Of a stretch of 64,000 nucleotides of DNA, positions 10,801-20,828 are shown piece by piece. The stretch covers positions 3,224,001-3,288,000 of the forward strand of contig BCJU01000002.1 of assembly GCA_001600355.1 (NCBI GenBank). The letters run 5' to 3'. This DNA comes from Meira nashicola. Lineage: Eukaryota; Basidiomycota; Exobasidiomycetes; Exobasidiales; Brachybasidiaceae. Position numbers and translations under genes: made by a program. Below the pieces are notes generated by a model. That model was not told the DNA's origin. It saw nothing but the letters and a program-made list of their open reading frames with translations, and searched no databases. How positions within the stretch are numbered: the stretch's first letter is position 1; the number at the start of each line of letters is the position of its first letter.

Positions 10801-12421
10801 TTTTACGATACCCTTTGAAGAATTCTGACATTGCAACTTTAGATGTTGTTGAGATGAGAGAGTTGTCATCATCTTGTTCAGTGGAACTACATGCATCCAA
10901 GAAGTTCACCGTTGCACCTACCGCCATCCAAACCGGATTTAAATCACTAATGGGCGAAGCAGTAGCAACATTACCACCAATACAGGCTACATTGCGAATC
11001 TGCGTTGATGCAAAATGAGCAGCATTACTGAGAATTGCTCGATAAACCTGTTTGGCGTAATCAGCCTTTTCTTCCCGCATCAAAATACGTAATTGTCCCA
11101 TAACATCTTGAAGAGGTATATTTGCACCAATACTTAATTCATTTTCCGATCTCTTGACAAATGATAGTGAAGGTAAATTGCCGACAAAGATGTTAACATT
11201 GTATTGCCTTTTAAGGAATTTGACCTCTATCCGACATTCGGAATCACCTGATCTCATTTTCACCACTTGTCCTTTGTCAGAGTAGAATCGAATCATCGAT
11301 AAAAGTGAGGAAACTGTACTTGGTCGAAGCCATATAGTGCCGTGCTTTTTCGGTAAATGATCTCCTTCATCTTCATCTTCAAATTCTTCCGATTCACGAT
11401 TAGTTGAAACGTCGATGAATGCTAAATCTTGTGCTTCATACTTTGATCGACCCCATTGATCCGATTCTTGTACTTTACAAAGCCAAGGTGGGAAAATTGG
11501 TTCGCTTGATGCTTCGTAAGGTAACAGATCATCTTCTTGTGCTTTTGATGATCCGATTCTCAATTTTGCCAAATCTAGAGATGATTTTGGCAATGGCTCT
11601 GTTGATGATGCGAAACCGGAATCGTGTCCAGACGAAAATGAAGAAGTTGAAGATTCAGCAGATGGAGAAGCAGAACGATTCTTTACTCGACAACAATCTT
11701 CTCCTTTAGGGCAAGTGAATGTATCGATTGCATCATTATTTGCCCGCCTTTTAGCTTGAATAGCATCTAATTCCCAATCACAGGATGTTCCTTCTGTCGA
11801 ATTTGAATCGGGTGTCGTTGCTAATGGCTTAGCGAATGTTTTTAGAGCATCAAGAATAGGTCTATAGCCTGTGCATCTGCACAAGTTACCGTCCATACTT
11901 CTTTCAATTTCTCGTTCAGAAAGCCCATTTTTTCCTGCATTTCGTAAAGTAGCATAAAAGCTCATAATTATACCGGGTGTACAAAAACCACATTGAGAAC
12001 CAAACAAGAAAGCTAATCTTTGTTGAATTGCATGAGGATTACTTGCATTACCTATTCCTTCAACAGTGATTATTTGTGCACCATGAACGGCAATCAAAGG
12101 CATTAAACAAGCATTTACAGCTTTGATTTCGTATGGTAACCCATTTCCTGTTCCTTGTTGTTCTTCTCGTTTTCGAATCGAAACACTTTTATGACGTAAG
12201 ATAACTACTGTACATGCTCCACAACCTCCTTCACCACAACCTAACTTTGTTCCAGGTAAATGAGCATGTTCACGTAAATATTCCAATAGAGTAGCATCAA
12301 ATGGAATCGATCGATCGAATGGTGAAATTGTGATCCGTTTTCGATTTAATGCGAATACTAAAGGTTGAATTTGAACGTGTGAAGGGAGTGGATGATTGTG
12401 CAAAGTGATTTCGTTTGTCAT
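7886..12421 (-). CDS. Xanthine dehydrogenase
   Basis: A molybdenum-iron-sulfur flavoenzyme that oxidises hypoxanthine and xanthine to urate in purine catabolism. The 1511-residue single-exon protein has the full order of domains. The first 2Fe-2S domain has Cys62, Cys67 and Cys70 in GCGEGGCGAC. The second carries QCGFCTPG and NLCRCTGYRP. The FAD domain has IRNVACIGGNVATASPISDL. The molybdopterin domains have RLGGGFGGKESR, RGFGGPQG, GTEMGQGLNTK and the active-site Glu in KGIGEPPL. It is longer than typical fungal enzymes (about 1350-1400) owing to a Ser-rich, acidic linker at about 205-350. It is divergent from the cofactor sulfurase gene, which makes the terminal sulfido ligand it needs. Equivalent of Aspergillus hxA. 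Confidence 0.95.
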   Translation of the reverse strand: MTNEITLHNHPLPSHVQIQPLVFALNRKRITISPFDRSIPFDATLLEYLREHAHLPGTKLGCGEGGCGACTVVILRHKSVSIRKREEQQGTGNGLPYEIKAVNACLMPLIAVHGAQIITVEGIGNASNPHAIQQRLAFLFGSQCGFCTPGIIMSFYATLRNAGKNGLSEREIERSMDGNLCRCTGYRPILDALKTFAKPLATTPDSNSTEGTSCDWELDAIQAKRRANNDAIDTFTCPKGEDCCRVKNRSASPSAESSTSSFSSGHDSGFASSTEPLPKSSLDLAKLRIGSSKAQEDDLLPYEASSEPIFPPWLCKVQESDQWGRSKYEAQDLAFIDVSTNRESEEFEDEDEGDHLPKKHGTIWLRPSTVSSLLSMIRFYSDKGQVVKMRSGDSECRIEVKFLKRQYNVNIFVGNLPSLSFVKRSENELSIGANIPLQDVMGQLRILMREEKADYAKQVYRAILSNAAHFASTQIRNVACIGGNVATASPISDLNPVWMAVGATVNFLDACSSTEQDDDNSLISTTSKVAMSEFFKGYRKTALPSSGVITHLTIPLQSPISPSRRRFVRAYKQAKRKDDDIAIVTCCLYVDAEQEEGKNNEWKIIDARLAYGGMAPTTVFAKATQDALKGQIIIVNGQVNHTLLSNLLDSLSREDFDLKFGVPGGMAVYRKSLALGFLVKFIAEMADELQLNSEKPKNDTLDSLPSFDQIAYSHLQRPITRGSQHYDNPVSITKNGSGASVPNLSALKQCTGEAEYVDDHAPLSGELAGALVLTTQANATILSIDPKPALIPHGGPATHFVGLEDSKKLGGKNKWGPPAFDDHFFCDGFSEAVGLVVGVVLAPTRREALDAARMVKVEYESVGEPILDIDGAIAKESFFSCRPKIQQGDSKEFDDWSDCDHVIEGETRLGGQEHFYLETNAVLCIPGKEDQQMEIWSSTQNPNETQAVVADIINVPTNRITARTKRLGGGFGGKESRSCVLAAPMALASYISGKPVRCMLDRDEDIAISGQRHPFKSVWKLGFMKDGRVRKLDAKVYNNGGWSQDLSRAVVERAMTHIDGIYRFDAMRIHGFVCKTNTVSNTAFRGFGGPQGVMIIEDAMERAARSIGLPTEQMRLVSMSKEGDPVHYGQKLLDFNIPQMWETITKTSDFKARRKAVDQFNSVNRWKKRGISINGTRFGISFTALHLNQARVLIHIYAHDGSIMLSHAGTEMGQGLNTKVAQICSTELGVPLEKIHIAHTSTREVANGSPTAASASSDLNGAACKDACDQLNERLAPFKKDGKTFEQAVHNAYFARVNLSAVGHYRTDVKGMDWEEGKGEPFAYWTQGVSVAEAEIDVLTGDSRIVRTDIIMDIARSINPGIDVGQIEGAVMQGIGLVTTEESLWRKNSSIVTTGPGNYKIPAFLDTPGDMRISFMKRDEGRKAHFLKTVQGSKGIGEPPLSLGAFHFFAIKDAIASAREDAGYGTGAFVLHSPATPERIRLACADEIVKKAQVGAEPSNSEEKGFFVSIM

Positions 12422-12946
12422 TTTTGATATTCTTCTCCCTCTAGATCAAAAACGGTGAGGGTAAGAAGAAAAGAATGTTGTAATCACTTCATAAAGGTGT
12501 ATGGCATAAAGGTTAAGAGAAGAGCCCGTTCACACTGTTAGTCCAACACTGAAAGGACAAATAAATATCTTGCATTTAGCCTTACAGTACGGGGAAAGAT
12601 TAAGCTTTTTTAAAGAAACCTGACAAATACCTTATCGCTCGTTTACTCGAAAGAGGCCCAGCCCTTGCACCCTTGAGAAATAAAAAGCTTAAAAGTATGT
12701 ACGCGATCCAGTTACTGCATGCATGCTTAAACGGATTCTCGGCCGCGTTACTACTGCATGGAGTCCGTGGGAAGTGTTGTGTTACTCTGCGAGAAAATAT
12801 GTGTGTGTTTGTTCTTGCGATAAGCGGAAAAATACCCCGCGGTAACAAAAGAAAGCAGTTTTGTTTAAGCCCGTTCTCTTTCTAAAGGTTTCTCAAAAGA
12901 TTTCAACCATCATCAATGAATTTCTTAAAGGTCAACAAAGATAACG
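12422..12946. promoter_or_regulatory. Shared promoter of xanthine dehydrogenase and molybdenum cofactor sulfurase
   Basis: A 525-base intergenic region lies between two divergent starts. It contains the GATA-type heptamer CGATAAG at 12818-12824 (plus) and its inverse at 12631-12637. Both fit HGATAR sites used by fungal nitrogen regulators. Co-control of the two genes would make sense because the sulfurase is required for active dehydrogenase. ORFs of 70-82 codons inside it overlap antisense frames and show no coding signature. Confidence 0.5.
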
Positions 12947-15550
12947 ATGGACAATGATATGGCCAGTACATCGTATGGTCAACATATAGAGCGAATACGT
13001 GTTTCGCAATTGCCACATTGGCAAGACAGTTTACATCTTGACGCAACCGCTTCAGCTCCCGTTCCAAGAAGCATACTAAATGCTGTTCATACTCATTTGC
13101 TAGAAAGTCAACCACCTTCTAATCCTCATAGCAACAGTCCAAGTGGTAGGAAGACTCGAGAAGAAATCGATAATGTTCGTAATTTGATTTGTAATGAACT
13201 TTTTGGAGTTCAAAGAAAAGCTGGAATTATTACAAATGGAAAAGGACAAGATGCAGGATGGGAAGTTGTATTTAATAGTGGAACAACTGCAGGCTTACAA
13301 CTTACTGCTCGATCTTTTGATTTTGAAGAGTATGGAAGATTTGCATACTTGGATCAAAGTCATTCAAGTCTTTACGGATTAAGAGACATCGTACAAGCTG
13401 AAAGGAGTTCAGGAGCATACGGCGTTGATGCATTGAGGGAAGAAGAAGTTATAGATTGGGTCAAGAATGCTTCTTCTCTGTCTGGAACTGGTCGGTCACT
13501 GTTAGCAATTCCTCTACAGTGTAATGCGACAGGTAAACGTTATCATCGATTCATTTCACGTATTCTTAAGACGAGGGAAGAAGTTGAACGAAAGACAGGC
13601 GAACGTAAAGTATTTATTTTGCTAGATGCAGCTTCTTATCTTTCACCTTCTTGTCGTATGAAACTTAGAAAAGATTGCAATTATGAAGTTGATTTCATAT
13701 GCTTTTCTTTCATCAAGATTTTGGGATATCCTTCAGGTTTAGGAGCAACATTGATCCAGAGAGCATCAGCTTTCACTCTAACTGGCAAATCATATTATGG
13801 AGGAGGAACATTGGAAGCTAGCACTTCACGTATGCAATGGAGACAGCCTATGCGAGAATTACACGAATCATTGGAAGATGGTACCCTAAACATTCATGGC
13901 ATTCTCGCTGTTCCTCCTGCATTGAGAACAATTCGTTCTGATGAACTACTTGGAAGCTGGGAGAAGGCTAATAAGCATGTTGAACATCTGACAAAGTATC
14001 TTTGGAACAGCTTAGGGTCATTGAAACATGCCGATGGAAGTCCAATCTGTGAACTCTATTCTGCTGAGCCAGAAGAATGGAAAGATTGCAATATGCTCAG
14101 TCAAGGACCTTGTATACTTTTCAACATCTTACGTGCACAGGGTACGGATAAAATGTTGAAAGACTACCGCATAGATCCTGCAGAAGTGGATCGTCTTGCA
14201 TGTTTGGATGATATACACATTCGATCGGGTCGTATGTGCAATGTGGGTGCCATTACTGCATCTTTGGGAATAAAGGAGGAAGACGTTATTGCATTATGGA
14301 ATCAAGGTATCGGATGCGGAAATATTCAACATTCTACAAATGCAAGCACTCTTCGTATTAATGACCCTGGCGAGTATGCTAGATTAGCAACTCTGGTCAA
14401 TGGTGCAGTCCGTGTAAGCGTATCAGCTTATAATACAATGGCGGATATTGACAAATTTGTTGTATTCCTAGAAAAGTACTTTTATTGTCTGGAAATAGAA
14501 GTCGAAGAAGATTTATTTGTCGAGAGTCAAGTCTCTATCGATCTTGATGACATGAAATCTGATACTACTTCTGCCGATGATAACAGTGACGAATCACATT
14601 CTCAAAGCAAAACAAGTTCATGCCAAACTTCAATTTATGAAAATGCAAACCAATGTGTTTTACAAAAGATGTTTATTTATCCGATCAAATCTTGTGCTGC
14701 TCAACAAATTATGGGACCATGGAAAATCATAGACGCAGGATTGGAATTTGATCGAGATTTTTGCATCGTTGATATATCAACTGGAAAAGTGTTGAGTCAA
14801 AAACGTGTAACAAATATGGCTCGTATTCGGCCTCAAGTTTGTATCGAGAAAGGAAAGTTGGAAATTGGATTCTACTCAGAGGACGGAACAGAATTGCAAA
14901 ATTCACTAAGCATACCTCTGAAAGCCATCAACGCTTCATCCAAAATAACAAATGAAGAAAGACAGTTTGAAATGTGTGGAATATCTTTACACCCTCAACT
15001 TATAATGGACGAAGAAGTGCGTTCAGCTTTTTCTACTTTCCTTGGTTTGGATTGCACTTTAGCCAGATCACCACTCAGTCACCGTTCAGCAGATGGAATA
15101 CCAATCAAATTGAGCAACGAAAGTCCATTTTTAATGATAAGTACAGAATCAGTAGCTCAAATTTGTCAATGGATGAAAGAAGATCAAACGAAAGAGATCG
15201 ATCCTGAAAAAGTAGCTTCAGCATTTCGTGCTAACTTTATTATTTCCCATCAACAAAGCGGAGAAGAAGCATTTTATGAAGATGAAATGTCAAGAGTACG
15301 CATTGGTCATCATCAATTCACGGTGATCGGACCTTGTCGAAGATGTGAAATGATTGCATTAGATCCACTCACAGGAATGAAAACACCTCAAGTTATGACA
15401 GCGATAGCAAAACATCGTAGATGTAAAGAATCAGGACCATACAAGAGCAAATTATTATTTGGACAGCATCTCATTCGTCATTCTTCCACTCTACCTACCG
15501 CTTCTGATCTCATCAAACCAGGAATGCAAATTGTATCAGAAACAAACTAG
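12947..15550 (+). CDS. Molybdenum cofactor sulfurase
   Basis: It converts the oxo to the sulfido form of the molybdenum cofactor, activating xanthine dehydrogenase and aldehyde oxidase-type enzymes. The 867-residue protein has an N-terminal PLP-dependent cysteine-desulfurase domain and a C-terminal MOSC domain. In the first I see LHLDATASAPVP, the PLP Lys257 in SFIKILGYPSGLG, and YYGGGTLEA. In the second I see QKMFIYPIKSC, the RANFIIS-type core and GPCRRCEMIALD. The persulfide region reads IRSGRMCNVGAI (Cys431) where the family usually shows RTGCFCNPGAC, so one Cys is kept and two flanking Cys are replaced. Acidic, Ser-rich residues (about 525-560) link the domains. It is divergent from its presumed client xanthine dehydrogenase; equivalent of Aspergillus hxB. 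Confidence 0.92.
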   Translation: MDNDMASTSYGQHIERIRVSQLPHWQDSLHLDATASAPVPRSILNAVHTHLLESQPPSNPHSNSPSGRKTREEIDNVRNLICNELFGVQRKAGIITNGKGQDAGWEVVFNSGTTAGLQLTARSFDFEEYGRFAYLDQSHSSLYGLRDIVQAERSSGAYGVDALREEEVIDWVKNASSLSGTGRSLLAIPLQCNATGKRYHRFISRILKTREEVERKTGERKVFILLDAASYLSPSCRMKLRKDCNYEVDFICFSFIKILGYPSGLGATLIQRASAFTLTGKSYYGGGTLEASTSRMQWRQPMRELHESLEDGTLNIHGILAVPPALRTIRSDELLGSWEKANKHVEHLTKYLWNSLGSLKHADGSPICELYSAEPEEWKDCNMLSQGPCILFNILRAQGTDKMLKDYRIDPAEVDRLACLDDIHIRSGRMCNVGAITASLGIKEEDVIALWNQGIGCGNIQHSTNASTLRINDPGEYARLATLVNGAVRVSVSAYNTMADIDKFVVFLEKYFYCLEIEVEEDLFVESQVSIDLDDMKSDTTSADDNSDESHSQSKTSSCQTSIYENANQCVLQKMFIYPIKSCAAQQIMGPWKIIDAGLEFDRDFCIVDISTGKVLSQKRVTNMARIRPQVCIEKGKLEIGFYSEDGTELQNSLSIPLKAINASSKITNEERQFEMCGISLHPQLIMDEEVRSAFSTFLGLDCTLARSPLSHRSADGIPIKLSNESPFLMISTESVAQICQWMKEDQTKEIDPEKVASAFRANFIISHQQSGEEAFYEDEMSRVRIGHHQFTVIGPCRRCEMIALDPLTGMKTPQVMTAIAKHRRCKESGPYKSKLLFGQHLIRHSSTLPTASDLIKPGMQIVSETN

Positions 15551-15633
15551 GAGGAACTCTCGCTCTTTTTTCGATCTAAGAGGAAAGGAAATTCATAAAT
15601 TCATTGATGATAAGATAAAGTATGTAATGGAGA

Positions 15634-17964
15634 TTAAGCCTGAGCTTTTTTACCTATTGTCAGCTCAATAAAACATAGTTGATGAACGATTTTTGTGATT
15701 GCCGTTTCCGTACCTAATCGATGCGGCGTATGACCAGAAGAAAGATCGACATGCATAAGTAACGGATTTACGCTATTCGGATGATCATTTTGAGCTTGAG
15801 CTAAGTATTTATATCCATTAGCTGGTAAAACACGGCCGTCGGAATCATCGATAGTCAATAATGTTGGTGGAGGTTGAACTTTTGGGGAAAGATTACGAAG
15901 TGGATCCCACTTTTCAATTATATCAAATTCGACTGGAATATTTGGATCTCCGAATTCATCTGTATTATCTGAACCAATATCTCCGCTATTGAAAAATAAA
16001 TAATCCAAAACTGCAAGGTCAGGTAAAACTGCACCATATGTACCAGAAGGAGCTTGACGTGCGACGACGGCTGACATCATTCCACCGCCTGAAGTTCCTT
16101 CTAAGATTATTTAGCCTTTTTGCGCTATTTTACGATTAAGGAGATCGTTGGTAATAGTAAGCATATCATCGTATGTCTTTTGTTTTTTACGTCTTTTACC
16201 AGCTATATGCCATTCTTCTCCGTCATCACCGCCTCCCCTTAGTCCTGCAAATACAAATCCGCGATCGTTGCCACCTCGTAAGAATGTAAAGTAGGATTCG
16301 AGCCAAAATAAATTATCAATAGCACCATAACAGCCATAACCATGAAGCCAAAGCATAGAAGACATATTACTTGGCCTATCTTTATGTCGAATAAGAAAGT
16401 AGGGAATTTTAACTCTATCTGTGCCAATAGCTTCCATTTTTTCTGTTACGTAATCATCTGGATTTGATCCTTTAATCCTCTGAGCGGTAAGAAGAGTTGC
16501 TTCTAATTGCGAACCAACATGGTGAAATTGATATAGCTTTACAGGAGAAACTGTATTTCTGTAAACAATACAGATATATTTGCTTTTTGGACCAGCGAAT
16601 GAAATAGAGTGAGGACTTGATGTCTCATTCGGTAAAATTTTCTGTAATTGTTTTCCCGTTCTGAGATCATACAGATAGAGAACATATTGACCATCTTCTA
16701 TATAGGCTAATACGGCTTTATTTATGTCTGTTGGAAAAGCTAATTCAAGTCCATGAAAAGGTCGATTAGGGACGACATCGGTAAATTTGATACGATCTTT
16801 CAAATCAGTTAGCTTCTTTACTTGACGTGCCTTGCTCCAATCCAATTTTGCTCTCACAATTTTCTTATTGAGAGCATTCTCGTTGGTGGTTGCATACCAA
16901 TAATCATCCAACACTCCAACTGAATAGAAAATTGAATATTCTAAGGTAGGTAAAATTGAGATCCACTTCATATTCTCTGATATCTTTTGACCTTCAATTA
17001 AAGTTGCATAAGCCGTTGCTTTTTGATCCGTACCAACATTGCCCCACACTACTAGCCACTTTCCATCAGCACTGTAGTCTATATTCCAAAAGTTATCAGG
17101 ATTAGGGTCAGGCTGAACAAGTGTGATATCCTTTTCGTATGCTGTTCCAAGCTCATGGTACCTTACCACAGCTAAATAATCTTGGCTTGTAGCATTGATA
17201 GGAGGAGCACTATCGTAAAAGAAACCTTTTGAATCAAGTGTCCATCTTAAATCCTGATAAGCATGGGGAATAGCATCCGGCAAACGACCTTCACCTCCGG
17301 GTACTATTGTTTTAGGATTGATTAATGGCGAATCAAATTTACGTACATACCATGTTCCAGCATCAGCATCTGCTTCTACAACTAGGTAAGCAATCATTGT
17401 ACGATCCAAAGATGCAGTAAAGTAAAGCACAGTTGCTGTAGCATTTTGACTAAGTTTTGCTTCAACCAGATACTTCTTTCCCGGGGGATTGACGAAGTTG
17501 GTTTTTCTTGCAGCTTCCATTTCGCCTGGTGTTGCAACATAATACGTTTTCCTTTCTTCATTTGGTTGAACTACACTATAAAACCAAAAAGGTACTTTTG
17601 CATCATCGAAAAATATTACGTCGGCGTAATCATTATAATTAAATGCATCACGAACTGATTTTTCAATCTTTTTGATTGAACTGCATTTATTCGTGAATGC
17701 TTCTGTCAACTTTTTTTGATCGGCAATAAACCTTTTTGTATCTGGATCGTCATCATTTTGAAGCCATTGATATGGGTCAGCAAGTGTCACATTTCCATTA
17801 GCCTTGGCAGATCGGAACGATAATGTCTTTGATACTCGTTTTGCTTTAGGAAATGGATTTTGCTTGAGGTTCCAGGCCGACTTTTGTCCTTCAACATATC
17901 CGATATCGATGATAAAGATAGCAAGTAGCGACAAGAAAAAAAGACGGAAGATGAACTTTTTCAT
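15634..17964 (-). pseudogene. Secreted prolyl oligopeptidase, clade A, with one nonsense codon
   Basis: The full-length frame (776 codon positions) is interrupted by a single in-frame TAA at 16113-16111, seven codons before the catalytic Ser. Upstream are a signal peptide (FRLFFLSLLAIFIIDIG), the NPFPKAKRVSKT N-terminal motif and the beta-propeller. Downstream the triad region is intact: Ser in EGTSGGG, Asp/Arg in DDSDGRV, His in SSGHTP. Paralogues have Lys (AAA or AAG) at the stop position, so one base change explains it. There is no GT-AG intron that would remove it. Without read-through, the product would be a 617-residue propeller-containing protein with no active site. It is either a young pseudogene, an allele, or an assembly error. 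Family: serine peptidase S9A, cleaving after proline in short peptides. Confidence 0.8.
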
Positions 17965-18422
17965 GATTTTGAATGAAAAGGGAAACTAGTATGAGGATGA
18001 AAGATTAGACGAAAGATAGAACGATGCCACCCTTAAAAACCCTCTACTCTTTCCTCCGTCCTCTGATTTTCACTTAGACATTGCTTGAGTCCGACTGCAT
18101 GACCAGTCTTGACTGAATCATAATGAGTGCAGAATCTAAAAATGTTCTCTTCAGAAAAAAGTATAACAAGAATAAGGTAATGAACTTATAAATTGGACTC
18201 TGCTAGCGAATCGGTACCGCTTTTTGATATGCGAAATGAGAAGAAAGATTCGCAAGCTTGTGAACGGTAACCTTTTTTTTGTAGAAAAAGGCGCCGGCTG
18301 GCGGGGCAGCGCCGCGCTGCCCGTTGCTTGGCCAAATAAAAAAACCACAAAATGATTTTATAGTCTATGCACAACAAATTCATTCAAGACTATCATTTGC
18401 AACATCGGAGTGAAAATCAGAT
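17965..18422. other. Intergenic, divergent promoter region
   Basis: A 458-base gap between the nonsense-bearing POP gene and CGI121. It has a short GC-rich patch around 18290-18335 (GGGGCAGCGCCGCGCTGCCC is an imperfect palindrome) in otherwise AT-rich DNA. I see no RNA gene or conserved gene. Confidence 0.4.
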
Positions 18423-19173
18423 ATGGAAACATATACTTTTCAACATGTAGAACCTTCACAATCGCAGGCACATATTGTTTTGGTGCAAAATGTTCAAAAT
18501 GCTAAAGCCGTTTTGGAGGATGTGAAAAGAGGGGGTGAAAAATTTGGTGAAATGCCGATGGCATTGATCGATGCAAAGATGATTTGTAGTACTTCCCATT
18601 TGCTTGTCTCAATACATCAAGCCATACTAAGAAATGCAAGGAGAGTAGACGGGAGGACAACTGGACTAAGGACGAAATCAATTCATTCAGAGGTCCTTTG
18701 GAATTTAAGTATAACGAACAATGTGAGTGAATGCTATGTTGTTTACACATATTTTTGTGCAGTGCGCTAATATTTCAATACCCATCACACAGATTGCTGA
18801 AACGTTCCGCACCTTTGGATTGTCGGAAAAAACGGAAGATCTGTTGCTAATTCACATCGCACAATCACCAGAGCAAGGAGGACCTCAAGCAAAGGACGTA
18901 CTGGAAAAGATGCAATCGGTAGTGGAGGGCAACGTTGCACAAGAAGGATTATCGGTATTGGATTCTTGGCAAGGTGATCAGAACGATGAATCAGAACAGA
19001 GGAGAATAGATTGGGATGCAATCTGCAAAGCATACAAGTTGGGCGAAATGACGACAACCCATAACGATACCGATGACAGCACACTTGACCAGCTTGAAGT
19101 CGAACAAAACAGGAGAAAGCGGATTGATTCAATTGTTACCAGTCTTGTAGCAATGAAGTTTGTGGCTTCCTAG
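18423..19173 (+). CDS. CGI121: EKC/KEOPS complex subunit CGI121 (one intron)
   Basis: Cgi121 is the small KEOPS subunit that binds Bud32 and helps tRNA N6-threonylcarbamoyladenosine modification and telomere maintenance. I join 18423-18722 and 18793-19173. The intron of 70 nt starts GTGAGTGA and ends CACACAG, and removing it joins phase-0 codons to give 226 residues. The joined junction reads HSEVLWNLSITNNIAETFRTFGLSE, which is the characteristic core of the family. The N-terminal part has MALIDAKMICSTSHLLVSIHQAIL. Without splicing, each half would lack half of the fold. Confidence 0.85.
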
Positions 19174-19302
19174 AAAAGACTAAAATGTACACTAGAATTC
19201 AAATGGGTTGATGTAATATGCAATTATTGTACAATGGAACGAACATGTGCTAGTATGATTTTCGGGTATGAGTACATGGTGTTTTTGCCATAGAAGTATG
19301 TC

Positions 19303-20570
19303 TTAACGCAACATTCCTTGGGCAGATTCGCGCAAAGCAAAGTCTTCTGCTCTTCTCAGTGGTAATTGACCATCCAATTTGCCTACTTTCTCTAGGCTTT
19401 TACGAACTGCTTCATAGACCTGATAAAACAATGTTAAGAGATGTCAGTCAAAGCTCTCCATTCCACCACAAACATAACTACAGAACTCACCTTTCGACTT
19501 CCCGAGTCAGCTTCGCGATCAATTTTGTGAGCATTCTTCTTTACCTCGTCAAAGAATTTGCTTGCTTCTCCCATCCTCTTCTTCTGTTCTTTGAGCGAAG
19601 ACATCAATTGAACAACTTCATTTGCCTCCGGTAACAACATTGATTCCAAAATGGCAATGTCTGCTGCAAATCCTTTCGGCGTTTCATTCACCATTGTTTG
19701 GTCCGGGTCATCCGCTTCACCTTCCCGATCAGACCTTTGAATCCTTCCACCTGTTTCGGCAACCCAGCTCATCAGACTGCTCAACATTGGGCGTGATCGA
19801 GCGAGTGCAGAATCATCATGTGCAGCACTATTTGTCGCAACTTTTGGCATCTTTGTAGTGGATGGAATCGGCGTTTTTGACAATCGATTATCGAGCGAAC
19901 TCATGAGCATCTTTAACAATTTCGCCGTTGAACCTCTTTTTTCTTCCGGTATACGTGCTAATAAAGGCTTGGCTACTTGCCAAATCATTCCACCTCTTTG
20001 TGTCAATAATATTCTCTCTTCCGCTGCCATTGGCCTCCATTTGTGTAATCTCGCTGTATGACTAAAATTTACTCTTGCAAATTGTCGTTCTTCGGGACTG
20101 GTACTGCGCCTTACACGCTTTTTCTGTGAATACACTTTCTTACGACCGTCCGTTTTTTGTGGTGTAGGTTTAGAAATGCTACTTTGATCGATACTGATCG
20201 AATGATGTGAATCTCTCTCATCTTGATCTTCTTCCGAGGCCGAATCTGCCACTGCACGCAACTTTGCACGTCTAGCTTTTCGTTGTGGAGTCTGTATAAC
20301 ACTCTCTTCTTCAGATTGTTCGTCATCATGAAGTGATCTAAGCCCAGGGGACATTGAGGTACTCACACCTCGATCCATCAAATCTTCCAAACCACTATCT
20401 TCATCTTCTTCACTCCCTTCTTCTGTATCTTGATCTCCAATTTCACTTACATCTTCCAATTCTGCATCATACAAAGGTGATCTCTGCCTCTTGTTTGGAC
20501 GTCTATCTCTTTCACTTGACTGTCCCGCTTCATCGTCGATAAAATGCCTTGCTCGACCTCTACTTGACAT
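19303..20570 (-). CDS. Unknown protein, acidic disordered N terminus and C-terminal coiled coil (one intron)
   Basis: I do not recognise the family. I join 19491-20570 and 19303-19419 (minus). The 71-nt intron starts GTGAGTTC and ends TTATCAG, phase 0, giving 398 residues. Splicing replaces an unlikely tail with VYEAVRKSLEKVGKLDGQLPLRRAEDFALRES, which continues the helical region. The first 150 residues are acidic and Ser-rich with basic patches (KRVRRS), suggesting a nuclear protein. A conserved-looking core follows (FSHTARLHKWRPMAAEERILL and WQVAKPLLARIPEEKR), and the last 100 residues look like coiled coil. The layout would suit a chromatin or kinetochore scaffold, but that is only a guess. 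It is divergent from the dynein gene. Confidence 0.72.
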
Positions 20571-20828
20571 ATTCGAACAGCATGATAGGCGAGAGGAAAA
20601 GATTTATTTTGTAAATTTGTGTTGTTTAGAACGCGTAAAGCGTGTCAAATGACTGACTGGCCTTTTACGCGTGCAGGTGTGAAAAAGAACAACACTTTCA
20701 CTGTGGGCCAGCACTGCGTGGCGGACGCTGGGTCTACACACATTTGGCTTCGCACGCACATCGTTACACAATTTAAGCTTCTGCTACACCATCCTCTCGG
20801 CTGGACAAGTGGATCAGATTCACCCACA

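Noticed and set aside
12600..12885. Overlapping 70- and 82-codon ORFs between XDH and the cofactor sulfurase
   Set aside because: Sense and antisense frames over the same bases in a promoter; no family or start context.
16090..16130. Intron that would remove the TAA in the clade A POP
   Set aside because: No GT donor or suitable acceptor around the stop; paralogues have continuous exon here.
18280..18340. GC-rich palindrome as a terminator or RNA gene
   Set aside because: Short, imperfect and isolated; no conserved RNA fold recognised.
20619..20828. 70-residue N-terminal extension of the dynein half
   Set aside because: Antisense ORF overlap and no dynein similarity; the start at 20829 is more plausible.
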